Below, one piece after another: positions 24,810 to 33,193 of a DNA stretch of 64,000 bases. Source of the DNA: Chloroflexi bacterium HGW-Chloroflexi-3 (GTDB lineage Bacteria > Chloroflexota > Anaerolineae > Anaerolineales > Anaerolineaceae). Under the pieces are notes generated by a model. It did no database searches. It was not told where the DNA came from and saw only the letters and a list, made by a program, of their open reading frames with translations. The DNA lies in contig PHBX01000002.1 in NCBI GenBank assembly GCA_002842045.1, forward strand, positions 62,001 to 126,000, read 5' to 3'. The position numbers were made by a program, and so were the translations under genes. The first letter of the stretch is position 1. Each line of letters begins with the position of its first letter.

Positions 24810-25853
24810 TTACTCAATGGGAATTTGATAAGGAGAAATAAAACCTGCTTGTAAGGTCTGGATCATATTTGCGATGAAATTGGATTTTCCAGGTGATAAT
24901 TCCCTGGAAGATGCAAAAACGGAATATTCGACTGGTATTGTTACCAATTCTTCTTGCTGATCTGTTTTTGAAATTGCTTCCATGATCAGGTTAGATAAAT
25001 TATCGACGATTGCATAATCAATCCAATCTGATTGATCAACGCCTGATATAGCGTCGCTCACGATGGTTACACCTGATTGTTTAAACAGGATAACCAAATC
25101 ATCGAATAAATAAGAAGAAGGAATATACAGGGTGTTTATTTTATTGGTTGAAATCTCTCCATAGGCTTGTAAAGTTGATTCATTGTCTTCAGGGTTTGAA
25201 AGTAAAGCGGTCATTGGAAATTTTACAATTGGTCCAAATGTTGGTGCGCAACGCCCACATAAAAAGACGACTCCATTTTGAAAAACCTTATCAGCATTGG
25301 TATTTTGATAAGATATTGGCGGCAATAATCCACCAACCCTCCAATCATTTGAAATCATTGCAGAGAGATAACCTGCAATAAATAATCGATCTGCAGGTGA
25401 AATTTCAAAAACAGTGGATGGTCTTTCAACTGTTACATCCAAGTTTTCCTGAACAATCAGAAACCGTTCAATATTATCGGATTGAAAATGGGATAATGTT
25501 TCCTGAGAAGGATCAAAAAGCAATGCAAATGAAAAATGCTTATCAGAGCCGGGAAGTTCATTGGTCGAAAGCACGTCAAAACCCATTTCCATCATTGCGA
25601 ATGAAAGTTGGGGGAGTGCAGTTTGGTCTGGGAAAAAAAGGACAGAGTTATCCAAATGGATAAATATATTTTTTGATTCTTCAATCACCTGTGTTTCTAC
25701 AGGGTTTGTAGGCGTAGAAGATTCTAATAGTGTTGGTTCAACTAATCCTGAACTGGTTGGTTGAGGCTGGGTGGGTGCATTATTAACACATGCACTCAAA
25801 ACAAATACGACTAAAACAATTATCAATATGGTTGTAAATTTAGTAATTTTCAT
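24810..25853 (-). CDS. lipoprotein with a possible periplasmic-binding-protein fold
   Basis: The 347-residue product has a lipoprotein signal ending LSAC at residue 22 and a Thr/Pro/Ser-rich linker to about residue 55. The remaining domain has alternating strands and helices with stretches like ADRLFIAGYLSAMIS and NDWRVGGLLPPI, reminiscent of BMP/PnrA-type type-1 binding proteins (which carry an F-x-AGYLAG motif). No transport genes adjoin. Function unknown; a sensing or binding role for a small ligand is a guess. Terminates just before the trpS T-box leader. Starts divergently from the HAD-like gene, with 49 nt between them. Confidence 0.6.
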   Translation of the reverse strand: MKITKFTTILIIVLVVFVLSACVNNAPTQPQPTSSGLVEPTLLESSTPTNPVETQVIEESKNIFIHLDNSVLFFPDQTALPQLSFAMMEMGFDVLSTNELPGSDKHFSFALLFDPSQETLSHFQSDNIERFLIVQENLDVTVERPSTVFEISPADRLFIAGYLSAMISNDWRVGGLLPPISYQNTNADKVFQNGVVFLCGRCAPTFGPIVKFPMTALLSNPEDNESTLQAYGEISTNKINTLYIPSSYLFDDLVILFKQSGVTIVSDAISGVDQSDWIDYAIVDNLSNLIMEAISKTDQQEELVTIPVEYSVFASSRELSPGKSNFIANMIQTLQAGFISPYQIPIE

Positions 25854-25890
25854 AATTTTTCTCTACGATTTCCTTGTATTAAGTCTGTAT

Positions 25891-25896
25891 TATAAT
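25891..25896 (+). promoter_or_regulatory. TATAAT box 6 nt before the HAD-like gene
   Basis: Perfect TATAAT ending 6 nt before ATG 25903, no Shine-Dalgarno. The opposite strand also reads TATAAT here, so the same box may serve the divergent lipoprotein gene. Confidence 0.45.
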
Positions 25897-25902
25897 TGCC
25901 TT

Positions 25903-26295
25903 ATGATAGAAATGAACATACCTGGACAAGGTATTTTTCAAATAGAATATTTGGTTTGTGATGTGAATGGCACATTAGCAATTGATGGAGTTGCAAAACA
26001 AAGTATTATCGATTTTGAATTAGGAATTGAAGCAAAGATCATTCAAAAAGGGAACGAAAGCCAACAAAAAAAGGACTTCATATCACAGTTAGGTCCGGAA
26101 AAAGTGATAGCCATTGGACAAGGAGCAAATGATTCAGGAATGCTTAAAGAAGCTGCTATCGGAATTTGCGTATTCTCGGAAGAGGGAACATCCATCGACG
26201 CATTAATGTCATCTGATGTAGTTGTCAAAGATGGATTAACTGCTTTAAAATTGATTCAAAACCCAATGAGATTGGTAGCTACATTACGCAGATGA
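25903..26295 (+). CDS. shortened HAD-superfamily (soluble P-type ATPase-like) protein
   Basis: The 130-residue protein matches the ends of the COG4087-like soluble P-type ATPase family: IPGQGIFQIEYLVCDVNGTLAIDG at the start (motif I DxNGT) and GQGANDSGMLKEAAIG plus NPMRLVATLR at the end. The part between motif I and the KxxF region is about 35-40 residues shorter than I expect, and the usual TADTFG motif II is missing. Motif IV reads GQGAND where most HAD enzymes have GDGxND. The frame is intact, so this is an in-frame loss; catalytic activity is doubtful. Overlaps the next gene as ATGA. The open frame extends upstream to 25771, but TATAAT position favours ATG 25903. Confidence 0.65.
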   Translation: MIEMNIPGQGIFQIEYLVCDVNGTLAIDGVAKQSIIDFELGIEAKIIQKGNESQQKKDFISQLGPEKVIAIGQGANDSGMLKEAAIGICVFSEEGTSIDALMSSDVVVKDGLTALKLIQNPMRLVATLRR

Positions 26296-27491
26296 ACCAA
26301 CAAAATGAGAAACACTCCAAAGTGTCAAAAAGTGAATTCAGAAGTAAAGATTCAAGATGGTCTCAGTTTGGACCTACAGGCTTTAATGGTTTTTTAGATC
26401 AATTAAGCCGTAGATTGGAGATAAATGTCGAGACTTTTTTGGTGGGAGCAATTTCATTATTATTAATTTCTCTTGCCTTATTATTGGACAAATTCCCATT
26501 ATTTGTGTTAGCCATTTTGATTACTCCCATCATGTCTCCAATATTAGGATTGGCGTTTGGATTTAATTTAGGTTCCCTAAAATTTCTAAAAATCGGACTG
26601 ATTTCTCTTCTCCTGAATTCTGTCAGTTTTTTCATTGTCGGTGGATTTTCAGGTTTTATTGCCAGGCAATTTCCAGAACAGGAATTTATTATCTGGAAAT
26701 ATTTTATCGAGTTTAATTGGTCAGGTTTATTGCTACTATTTGTTGGTATTCTCATCATGGTGTCAACAATCATCCGTAATCCACGGCAAGCTTCTTTGGT
26801 GGCGAATGTAGCACTTGCGTATAGCTTTTATTTACCATTGGTTTCTTCGGGATTTGCCTATGGCATGGGTTTACGAACCCAATTTTTGATTGGGATGATC
26901 ACGTTTTTGCAGTATTTCGGTATAGCTATCGTTTTCGGAGTGGGAGTATTATTAGCTTATAAGATTCACCCTGTCAGTTTGAAAAATGGGTGGGGAATTG
27001 GTAGTCTAGTTATTCTCATGGTAATCATAGGGGTTTTCTTTTTTAGACCTGATATCCTTCAAATGGACAAAGAAGTCATACCAGAAACTGAAAATATGAT
27101 GGTTATTGAAAATAATACTTTAAACCAGAATACACCAGTATTTCCTGGCCAAACGAATACACAATCAATTTCGGTAGTTGAACACGAAAAACCGACTGAA
27201 ACGCTGAATTTAATTCCAACTTCGACAGCTACCATTACGCTAACACCACTGCCAACCATCATATGGGCAGAAGTTAGGTCTCCTAAAGGAGATGGAGCGA
27301 ATATACGAGAAGAGCCCGGATTTGATGCGAGAATTGTTAGAACTGTGTTGAATGGAACAGCAGTGCAGGTTCTTGACGAGATAGAGGTGATTGATGGAGC
27401 AACCTGGGTTCATATCAGATTTATAGATCAGGTTGATGGGTGGATTATGCGCAGTCTGATTGTGTCAGCGACCCCAGAACCTGAATGGTAA
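26292..27491 (+). CDS. DUF389-type membrane protein with C-terminal SH3b domain
   Basis: The 399-residue protein has about six membrane helices in residues 45-255; the segment LAILITPIMSPILGLAFGF is the DUF389-like signature (AMLIxPLMxPI). A linker of about 50 Thr/Pro-rich residues follows, then a C-terminal bacterial SH3 domain with GANIREEPGFDARIVRTV, GTAVQVL and WVHIRF-DQVDGWI. SH3b domains usually bind peptidoglycan peptides, so the C-terminus is presumably outside the cell. Combination suggests a wall-tethered membrane protein; function of DUF389 is unknown. Start is coupled to the HAD-like stop (4-nt overlap). Confidence 0.72.
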   Translation: MNQQNEKHSKVSKSEFRSKDSRWSQFGPTGFNGFLDQLSRRLEINVETFLVGAISLLLISLALLLDKFPLFVLAILITPIMSPILGLAFGFNLGSLKFLKIGLISLLLNSVSFFIVGGFSGFIARQFPEQEFIIWKYFIEFNWSGLLLLFVGILIMVSTIIRNPRQASLVANVALAYSFYLPLVSSGFAYGMGLRTQFLIGMITFLQYFGIAIVFGVGVLLAYKIHPVSLKNGWGIGSLVILMVIIGVFFFRPDILQMDKEVIPETENMMVIENNTLNQNTPVFPGQTNTQSISVVEHEKPTETLNLIPTSTATITLTPLPTIIWAEVRSPKGDGANIREEPGFDARIVRTVLNGTAVQVLDEIEVIDGATWVHIRFIDQVDGWIMRSLIVSATPEPEW

Positions 27492-27513
27492 CAAAAATTC
27501 AAAGGAGTAATCA

Positions 27514-28974
27514 ATGACAATAAGTTTTGGCACCGATGGTTGGAGAGCAGTAATTTCTGATACGTTTACATTTAATAATTTACGTTTGGTAACTCAGGCA
27601 ATTGCCGATGCAGTAGTGACAGAATCATGGATGAATGGTTCTTCTGTTGGACCAGGACCAGATTCCCGGAAAATGGTTGTGGGATTCGATACTCGTTTTT
27701 TATCAGACCGATATGCTAATGATGTCGCACGAGTTTTGGCTGGAAATGGATATAGTGTTTACCTAAGTCAGGCGGATGCACCAACTCCTGCTATTTCGTA
27801 TGCTGTAAAACATTTCAATGCTATTGCTGGAATTATGATCACAGCTTCACATAATGCTCCCAGATATAATGGGCTAAAACTTAAAGCTGCTTTCGGGGGT
27901 TCAGCATTACCAGAACAATGCCGGAAAGTTGAAGTTTTTTTGAATGATAATGAGGCACAAGCCCGTGGACCTAATTTGATGGATTATCAGCAAGCAAAAA
28001 ATTTGAATTTAATTCAAAACTTTAATCCAATTCCACCTTATTTTGAACATCTCAGTAACCTGATTGACTTTGATATTATCGCAGATAATCCACAAAGGAT
28101 AGTTGTAGATTCAATGTATGGTTCGGGCCGTGGGGCTATTCGTTCCATTCTACAAGGGAGTGGAACTGAGGTTGCGGAAATTCGAGGTGAAATGAATCCA
28201 GGTTTTGGTGGAGTACATCCGGAACCCATTGCGAAAAATTTAGGTGCCTTGGCTGGAGCTATTAGTACAGGTTTGGGATGCTTAGGACTGGCAACAGATG
28301 GTGATGCAGATCGGATTGGAGCCATGGATGAACGGGGAAATTTTGTTGATCCTCATAAAATTATGGCTCTGGCTTTGAAATATCTGGTTGAGAAGAAACA
28401 TTTGACCGGATCAGTAGTTCGCACTGTTTCTACCACGAGAATGATTGACAGACTGGCAAAAAAATATGGACTTACAGTTCATGAGACACCAGTAGGATTT
28501 AATCACATTGCAGATTTTATGTTGAAAGAAGAAGTATTAATTGGGGGTGAGGAATCCGGTGGTATTTCATTCAGAGGTCATATCCCAGAAGGTGATGGTA
28601 TTGCCATGGGTTTACTTTTATTGGAAATTGTTGCTGAATCTGGCACTGGTTTGTATGAATTAGTGGAGAATCTATTGACAGAAGTTGGGCCTGCTGAGTA
28701 TGAACGCAAGGATCTTCGATTGAAATTACCAGTTTCAAAACAGAAAATGGTTGATCGTTTAACCCAGGATGCACCTAAGTCAATTGGCGGAGAAACACTG
28801 ACTTCAACTTCAGCATTAGATGGTGTCAAATATTTATTTGCCGATGATTCGTGGTTGTTAATCCGACCATCTGGTACCGAACCAGTTTTACGTGTCTACG
28901 CAGAAGGAAGGTCAAAACAAATGGTCAAAGCAATGATCGCTTACGGAGAACAAATCGCTGAATCAGTTCGTTAA
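27514..28974 (+). CDS. phosphoglucomutase/phosphomannomutase family protein
   Basis: Alpha-D-phosphohexomutase that interconverts sugar 1- and 6-phosphates. The 486-residue protein contains all four family signatures: the phosphoserine loop MITASHNAPRYNGLK near residue 110, the Mg-binding TDGDADRIG near residue 263, the sugar-binding GGEESGGISF near residue 346 and the phosphate-binding RPSGTEPVLRVYAEG near residue 450. N-terminus FGTDGWRA is also typical. Substrate (glucose, mannose or glucosamine) not decidable by eye. Good SD (AGGAG), 22 nt after the SH3 gene, followed by a terminator. Confidence 0.92.
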   Translation: MTISFGTDGWRAVISDTFTFNNLRLVTQAIADAVVTESWMNGSSVGPGPDSRKMVVGFDTRFLSDRYANDVARVLAGNGYSVYLSQADAPTPAISYAVKHFNAIAGIMITASHNAPRYNGLKLKAAFGGSALPEQCRKVEVFLNDNEAQARGPNLMDYQQAKNLNLIQNFNPIPPYFEHLSNLIDFDIIADNPQRIVVDSMYGSGRGAIRSILQGSGTEVAEIRGEMNPGFGGVHPEPIAKNLGALAGAISTGLGCLGLATDGDADRIGAMDERGNFVDPHKIMALALKYLVEKKHLTGSVVRTVSTTRMIDRLAKKYGLTVHETPVGFNHIADFMLKEEVLIGGEESGGISFRGHIPEGDGIAMGLLLLEIVAESGTGLYELVENLLTEVGPAEYERKDLRLKLPVSKQKMVDRLTQDAPKSIGGETLTSTSALDGVKYLFADDSWLLIRPSGTEPVLRVYAEGRSKQMVKAMIAYGEQIAESVR

Positions 28975-28998
28975 TTTCACGTATGATTGGATAAAAAA

Positions 28999-29016
28999 AT
29001 CCCCCGAAAGGGGGAT
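28999..29016. terminator. shared terminator between converging transcripts
   Basis: Perfect 7-bp stem, ATCCCCC / GGGGGAT, with a GAAA tetraloop (29006-29009). On the minus strand it is followed by a 7-nt T run (complement of 28993-28999), so it is a strong terminator of the eight-gene minus-strand cluster. On the plus strand, CTTCATTTT gives a weaker one for the phosphohexomutase. Confidence 0.85.
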
Positions 29017-29039
29017 CTTCATTTTAATAAGATTGGATT

Positions 29040-29678
29040 CTAATTAGTTGAAAAACGTAATTTTCGAACGAGGAAAATGATTACGATCAAGGCTATTGCC
29101 GCCCCTAAAAGTGCAGGTAAACCAACTTCATCCATAAAACCAGCAGTCGGCAAGGTCGTAGGTGTAACTTGGGGAACCAGGGTGCCCAGAGCCATTTGAG
29201 TACCTGCCGATACCTGAGTGCCCATCAGGGTTGCGGCTGCCTGAGTTTGAAAGGCTGCTACTGTAGCCGTTCGAATGGCAGGATCCTGACCTGCTACAGA
29301 AGTTGATTGTGAACCAGCAACAGACGTGGCGGTAGGCATTGCCACGACTAATGTTGGGCTTGGTGCAACGGGTGTTGTCGAAGGAGCTGCTTTTTGCGTG
29401 GAAACCTTTTGCTCAACCTCAGCTGTCTGAGTTGCAATTAAGGAAATGGCAGTGTTTTGCGCCTGAATTTCTGCTGCCTGATTCTGTAAATCAGATGTAG
29501 TTTTTGGTCGGAAAAGGATCACATAAGCAATGATAGCCAAAATGGAGAAAACAACGATTGCACCTAAAATACCAACACCTATGATGAATGGTTTGTTACT
29601 GGAACCATTCCCGTTTGGTTTTTCTGGTGAAGGTTCTTCTTCAAATAAATCATTGTCATCTAATTGTGTGGGTTCCAT
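29040..29678 (-). CDS. two-helix membrane protein with LPTAG-type C-terminal sorting-like tail
   Basis: The 212-residue protein begins with an acidic cytoplasmic stretch (about 27 residues), a membrane helix (IIGVGILGAIVVFSILAIIAYVI), a Gln/Ala/Thr/Val-rich region (residues about 60-165; AAEIQAQNTAISLIATQTAEVEQ looks helical) and ends TTLPTAGFMDEVGLPALLG, a second helix and RKLRF. LPTAG-hydrophobic-basic resembles a sortase signal or the GF-DEVGLPGLLG membrane tails common in Chloroflexota surface proteins. No family name known to me. Last gene of the cluster, 30 nt after the KOW-ended protein, just before a terminator. Confidence 0.65.
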   Translation of the reverse strand: MEPTQLDDNDLFEEEPSPEKPNGNGSSNKPFIIGVGILGAIVVFSILAIIAYVILFRPKTTSDLQNQAAEIQAQNTAISLIATQTAEVEQKVSTQKAAPSTTPVAPSPTLVVAMPTATSVAGSQSTSVAGQDPAIRTATVAAFQTQAAATLMGTQVSAGTQMALGTLVPQVTPTTLPTAGFMDEVGLPALLGAAIALIVIIFLVRKLRFSTN

Positions 29679-29708
29679 ATCATTCTCCTTAAAATAATAC
29701 TTAATACT

Positions 29709-30758
29709 TTACTCCAGGATATCCAAATTCGCAAGCGGGACAGAAATCTGATCTTCATCACTGAATTCTATAATTGCGCAAACAGTACGGATACCATTTT
29801 GAAGTATAGTTTTTGTTGGATTTATCTTCTTAATAACTGCAGCTTTTCCTTGATCAGGTCCAGAATTTACACGTACCACACAACCATTTCTCAATTCCTG
29901 TCCTTCGACAGGTGGATTTGCTTCCACAGGTAATTGTATAATGATTTCTGGTTTTTCGTATTTTTTGACATCATAAATTGCATTGAGGGATACAACTTTT
30001 TTCTCATTCGACTTCAGTAATTCATAGGTTCTTTCATTCAGGGGAATAGGTCCAAATCCTTCTAATAAAATAATTGGAATATTGCAATTGAGTGCTGCAT
30101 TTGCGATTGATGCACTCATACTGGTAAGAATCAAACCTTTAATATTCAATTCCTCTGCAGCCTTGAATACTTCGCTATTGGCACAATAACCACCTAAAAC
30201 AATTGAGCCCCTGAATGTCACATCAATCTTTTGAGGTGTCAGTTCTTCAAACATATCTTCCATAATTGTGATGATTGGCCCGGATGTTGCTTTTTGGTTT
30301 CCCCAGACTCCCTGAATGAGTGCCCCATTTGTTTCGATTACAACACCTCGGAAAGGAAGAATTTCTGTGACGATTGCTTCAAATCCGGCTAGAACTGCTT
30401 TTGGTCTCTGCATCAACCTTAGCACGACCTGGCTTCCAATGATATTTACGACTTCTGAATCATTTTGAGCTTTTAATGGTTTTGATATTGTCCGAGAAGA
30501 TTGAGCGATCACATCGCCTTTTTTCAATTTATCTCCAACTTTCACGTTGATAGATCTCCGGGCATCATCAGTATTTTTGATATTTAATTCTTTACGAACA
30601 TTGACAATAATAAATTTCTCTTCAGGAAAAAATTCTGCGATTGTATCTGATGCATCTACTTTTTGCCCAACCCTCACTAAAACATCTCCTCTTCCAGGAA
30701 ATATTCTTGTTCTTTGAATTTTTGCTAATCCGAGTGTGTGAAAGTTTAAAGTTTCCAT
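29709..30758 (-). CDS. conserved protein with hybrid-barrel-like repeats and a C-terminal KOW motif
   Basis: About 349 residues from ATG 30758; a TTG seven codons upstream would also be in frame. Neither start has a clear SD, as expected inside an operon. Two short repeats near residues 28 and 79 (VRVGQKVDASDTIAE and VKVGDKLKKGDVIAQ) look like barrel-sandwich hybrid folds found in biotinyl-lipoyl and RnfC-like proteins. The middle (ATSGPIITIMEDM, SMSASIANAAL) is alpha/beta. The end has a KOW-like NGCVVRVNSGPDQGKAAVIKK, typical of NusG/ribosomal proteins. Function unknown. Immediately follows the GlmL-like gene and is probably cotranslated with it. Confidence 0.6.
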   Translation of the reverse strand: METLNFHTLGLAKIQRTRIFPGRGDVLVRVGQKVDASDTIAEFFPEEKFIIVNVRKELNIKNTDDARRSINVKVGDKLKKGDVIAQSSRTISKPLKAQNDSEVVNIIGSQVVLRLMQRPKAVLAGFEAIVTEILPFRGVVIETNGALIQGVWGNQKATSGPIITIMEDMFEELTPQKIDVTFRGSIVLGGYCANSEVFKAAEELNIKGLILTSMSASIANAALNCNIPIILLEGFGPIPLNERTYELLKSNEKKVVSLNAIYDVKKYEKPEIIIQLPVEANPPVEGQELRNGCVVRVNSGPDQGKAAVIKKINPTKTILQNGIRTVCAIIEFSDEDQISVPLANLDILE

Positions 30759-30782
30759 AATATTATAAAGAAGATGCAATAA

Positions 30783-32519
30783 CTATGCCAGGTTAATATC
30801 CATGCTCTTGTACCATTTTTGGAATTGGTCAAATCGCTCAGCATTATTTTTTTGCAATGGGATTGGTCTTCCGCGAGCGTCAAAAATTACTCCACATAAT
30901 CCACCTTGAATAATAAAGCCTTTATCGATATTTTTCCCGAATTGGTTCATATCAATATTGCTTAGTGGTTCAAAGAATAATTTTACAATTTGACCTGCCA
31001 ATAGTGGTAATTTTGTGATGGCACCTTTGACGATTTGTTCTTCTAAATAAGTACCATCTTTGAATTCCAGCCTGACTTTTAAAATAGGTGTTCCAATTTT
31101 AGCTTTGGATTGGATCGAAAATACTTTTGCTAAAAGACTGATAGAAGAACCTTCTAATATTTGGATAGGTAAAATTGGATTATCAACAGCAATATTACCG
31201 AGAACAGGCAAAATACCATGTTGATCAAGAAACAAATTTGTAATACCTTTTGGCTGAATTGCATCTAAAAGAATGATTGCAATATCATTTGGATTTTCAA
31301 ATTTGGATAAATAATCCCCATTAATCACAATCTGGTTCCAATAATCAGATGAAATTCCAAATTTATTATTAAATTGTTGATAATTTTTCCGAATTAAGTT
31401 TTTTATTATACTGATTTCAATGAATAGTTCGTCTTTATCACTTGGAATGGTGTAAGGCCTGATCGATTTACCCCAAACATAATCATTAATAAATTCTTTT
31501 TCTTTATTTTTTGGTAACCAATTTGAAATATCCCGAATATTTGTTTCTGAAATAAAACGCTCAGGATTGTTAAATAACGAATTTTCCACTGCATTTTGAT
31601 GTAGGGTGCCATTATTAATGCCAGCCATTAAAATAATTTCTTTGCTCAAATCAATGACTAAAATATTCCCATTTTTCTCATTTCCTAATTTGTTTAGAAA
31701 TTTTGTCATGATCCCATTTGCCTGGTTATATGGGAGAGGTACAGATTTCGTCACGCTGAATAAATACTCAAAGCCAGGAATTTTCTTTGCCATCATTTGA
31801 GAACTTAACTCATTTATAAAGGTTAAAGCTGGTGACAAATTTTCATCTTCCAAAGTTGGTCTGATATTTTCTGTAATGGATAATTTTGCAATAGGAGAAG
31901 CCATTTCCTGGATCTTTGTGGCAATTGATGAATTTCCAGCATAAACAAGTTCTGGTATTTTTTCCTTAGGTAAATGTTTGATACAAAATAAAATAATTTC
32001 CATCATTCGTAAAACAGATTTATTCGCACCATTTTCCGTACCCCCAGACAGTAAAATTAAGTCTGGTCTGTGATTTATGGTAGAAGATAATATATCGTCA
32101 ATTTTTCTGGGGTCGTTTAAACTGATTTGATCTGAATGTTTCATGTGGGTTGAATTTATTAAGTGTGTCAGGCTGGAGATCGACACGCCCTCCAGTAAAC
32201 CAGCTGTGATAATGGAAATCTGATTTAAAAACCCGTAAGTAAAGGCGATTTGATCAATTCCACTACCATCAGTCTGGCTTGGAACAATCAAATTCATATC
32301 ATCATCGATTATCATTCTTCCAGAAATTTGTTGTAGATTGTCAACTGCTTTAAAGAATCCTTCCCTAATGTCGTTATAAGGAGGTTTATAAGATGTGTCA
32401 GCTTCACTGGTTGCTAACAAATGAAATTTTCCATCTACCACGTCAAATAGAAACAATTTTGTTGTGTGACTGTCAATTTTGATTCCGAGAACAGAGGCTA
32501 ATTCAACTAATTCACTCAT
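30783..32519 (-). CDS. GlmL/MutL-like ASKHA-fold protein
   Basis: The 578-residue protein resembles GlmL (glutamate mutase L), an actin/Hsp70-fold protein named for the methylaspartate mutase locus. Visible: an N-terminal phosphate-1-like loop LGIKIDSHTTKLFLF, DLILLSGGTENGANKSVLRMMEI near residue 155 (close to GlmL LAGGTDGGNK), ELVYAGNSSIA, and a second phosphate-like loop NILVIDLSKEIIL. The latter lacks the usual DxGG, so ATP binding may be weak. No glutamate mutase S or E subunit is in the window; instead it sits among unknown membrane proteins, 5 nt after a membrane gene. A structural or regulatory ATPase role for that cluster is my inference. Confidence 0.68.
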   Translation of the reverse strand: MSELVELASVLGIKIDSHTTKLFLFDVVDGKFHLLATSEADTSYKPPYNDIREGFFKAVDNLQQISGRMIIDDDMNLIVPSQTDGSGIDQIAFTYGFLNQISIITAGLLEGVSISSLTHLINSTHMKHSDQISLNDPRKIDDILSSTINHRPDLILLSGGTENGANKSVLRMMEIILFCIKHLPKEKIPELVYAGNSSIATKIQEMASPIAKLSITENIRPTLEDENLSPALTFINELSSQMMAKKIPGFEYLFSVTKSVPLPYNQANGIMTKFLNKLGNEKNGNILVIDLSKEIILMAGINNGTLHQNAVENSLFNNPERFISETNIRDISNWLPKNKEKEFINDYVWGKSIRPYTIPSDKDELFIEISIIKNLIRKNYQQFNNKFGISSDYWNQIVINGDYLSKFENPNDIAIILLDAIQPKGITNLFLDQHGILPVLGNIAVDNPILPIQILEGSSISLLAKVFSIQSKAKIGTPILKVRLEFKDGTYLEEQIVKGAITKLPLLAGQIVKLFFEPLSNIDMNQFGKNIDKGFIIQGGLCGVIFDARGRPIPLQKNNAERFDQFQKWYKSMDINLA

Positions 32520-32524
32520 TTTTT

Positions 32525-33193
32525 TTACCCACTCATCAAATTATAAATAAATGTAATGATGAAATTTAGCCTTTCAATTAAAGCTAGCAAGGATGAAATG
32601 ATAACCCCCGCAAAAATTGACCCAAGTGTTATGCCGATAAATACTGTGCCTACTGTTTTTGAGTAGTGCATAAACCTGGAAAACAAAGATTGATTGTCGG
32701 AAGCTATGATGGTTGAAAATTGAAAATATAGCAATGATGAAATTGCACCAAGTAAAAGAATACTACCTCCAATTAATTTCTGGAAATTTAATGAATTCAA
32801 AGAAAAAGGCTCAGTGATCATATCAATCATAGACAACAAGGTGCCAGAAAATGCACTTGTTAAGATGACTGCAGAACCACTTCCCACTAAAAATGCCAGT
32901 GAAATGTTTCCTATGGAACTTGTTCTTTTGGATAATTTGAAGAATAAAAGTATTGATAAAGTTACCGGAATAATTTGAATTATTTTCTGGGTGGAATCAC
33001 CAGTAAATAATGGCATGATCAATTTCGGAATTAGGACTTGATAAAAAATTAGTACAAATACATAAGCTGAAGCAACACCGATAAATAAGTAGGTTGCGAT
33101 TCTAAACAAAGGGTTATCACCAAAAATATAGCTAAAGACCATAATTGTCAAAATGAAACTAAATAGTAACCAGAAGAATTGATCTTGATTCAT
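32525..33193 (-). CDS. polytopic membrane protein of unknown function
   Basis: A 222-residue hydrophobic protein with six or seven membrane helices (for example FFWLLFSFILTIMVFSYIFG, SILLLGAISSLLYFQFSTIIA and GTVFIGITLGSIFAGVIISSLLAL). No catalytic motif or family recognised. A short loop between helices 2 and 3 has GDSTQKIIQII. ATGA overlap with the large zinc-ribbon protein upstream and 5 nt to the GlmL-like gene downstream indicate a shared complex or pathway. Confidence 0.6.
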   Translation of the reverse strand: MNQDQFFWLLFSFILTIMVFSYIFGDNPLFRIATYLFIGVASAYVFVLIFYQVLIPKLIMPLFTGDSTQKIIQIIPVTLSILLFFKLSKRTSSIGNISLAFLVGSGSAVILTSAFSGTLLSMIDMITEPFSLNSLNFQKLIGGSILLLGAISSLLYFQFSTIIASDNQSLFSRFMHYSKTVGTVFIGITLGSIFAGVIISSLLALIERLNFIITFIYNLMSG

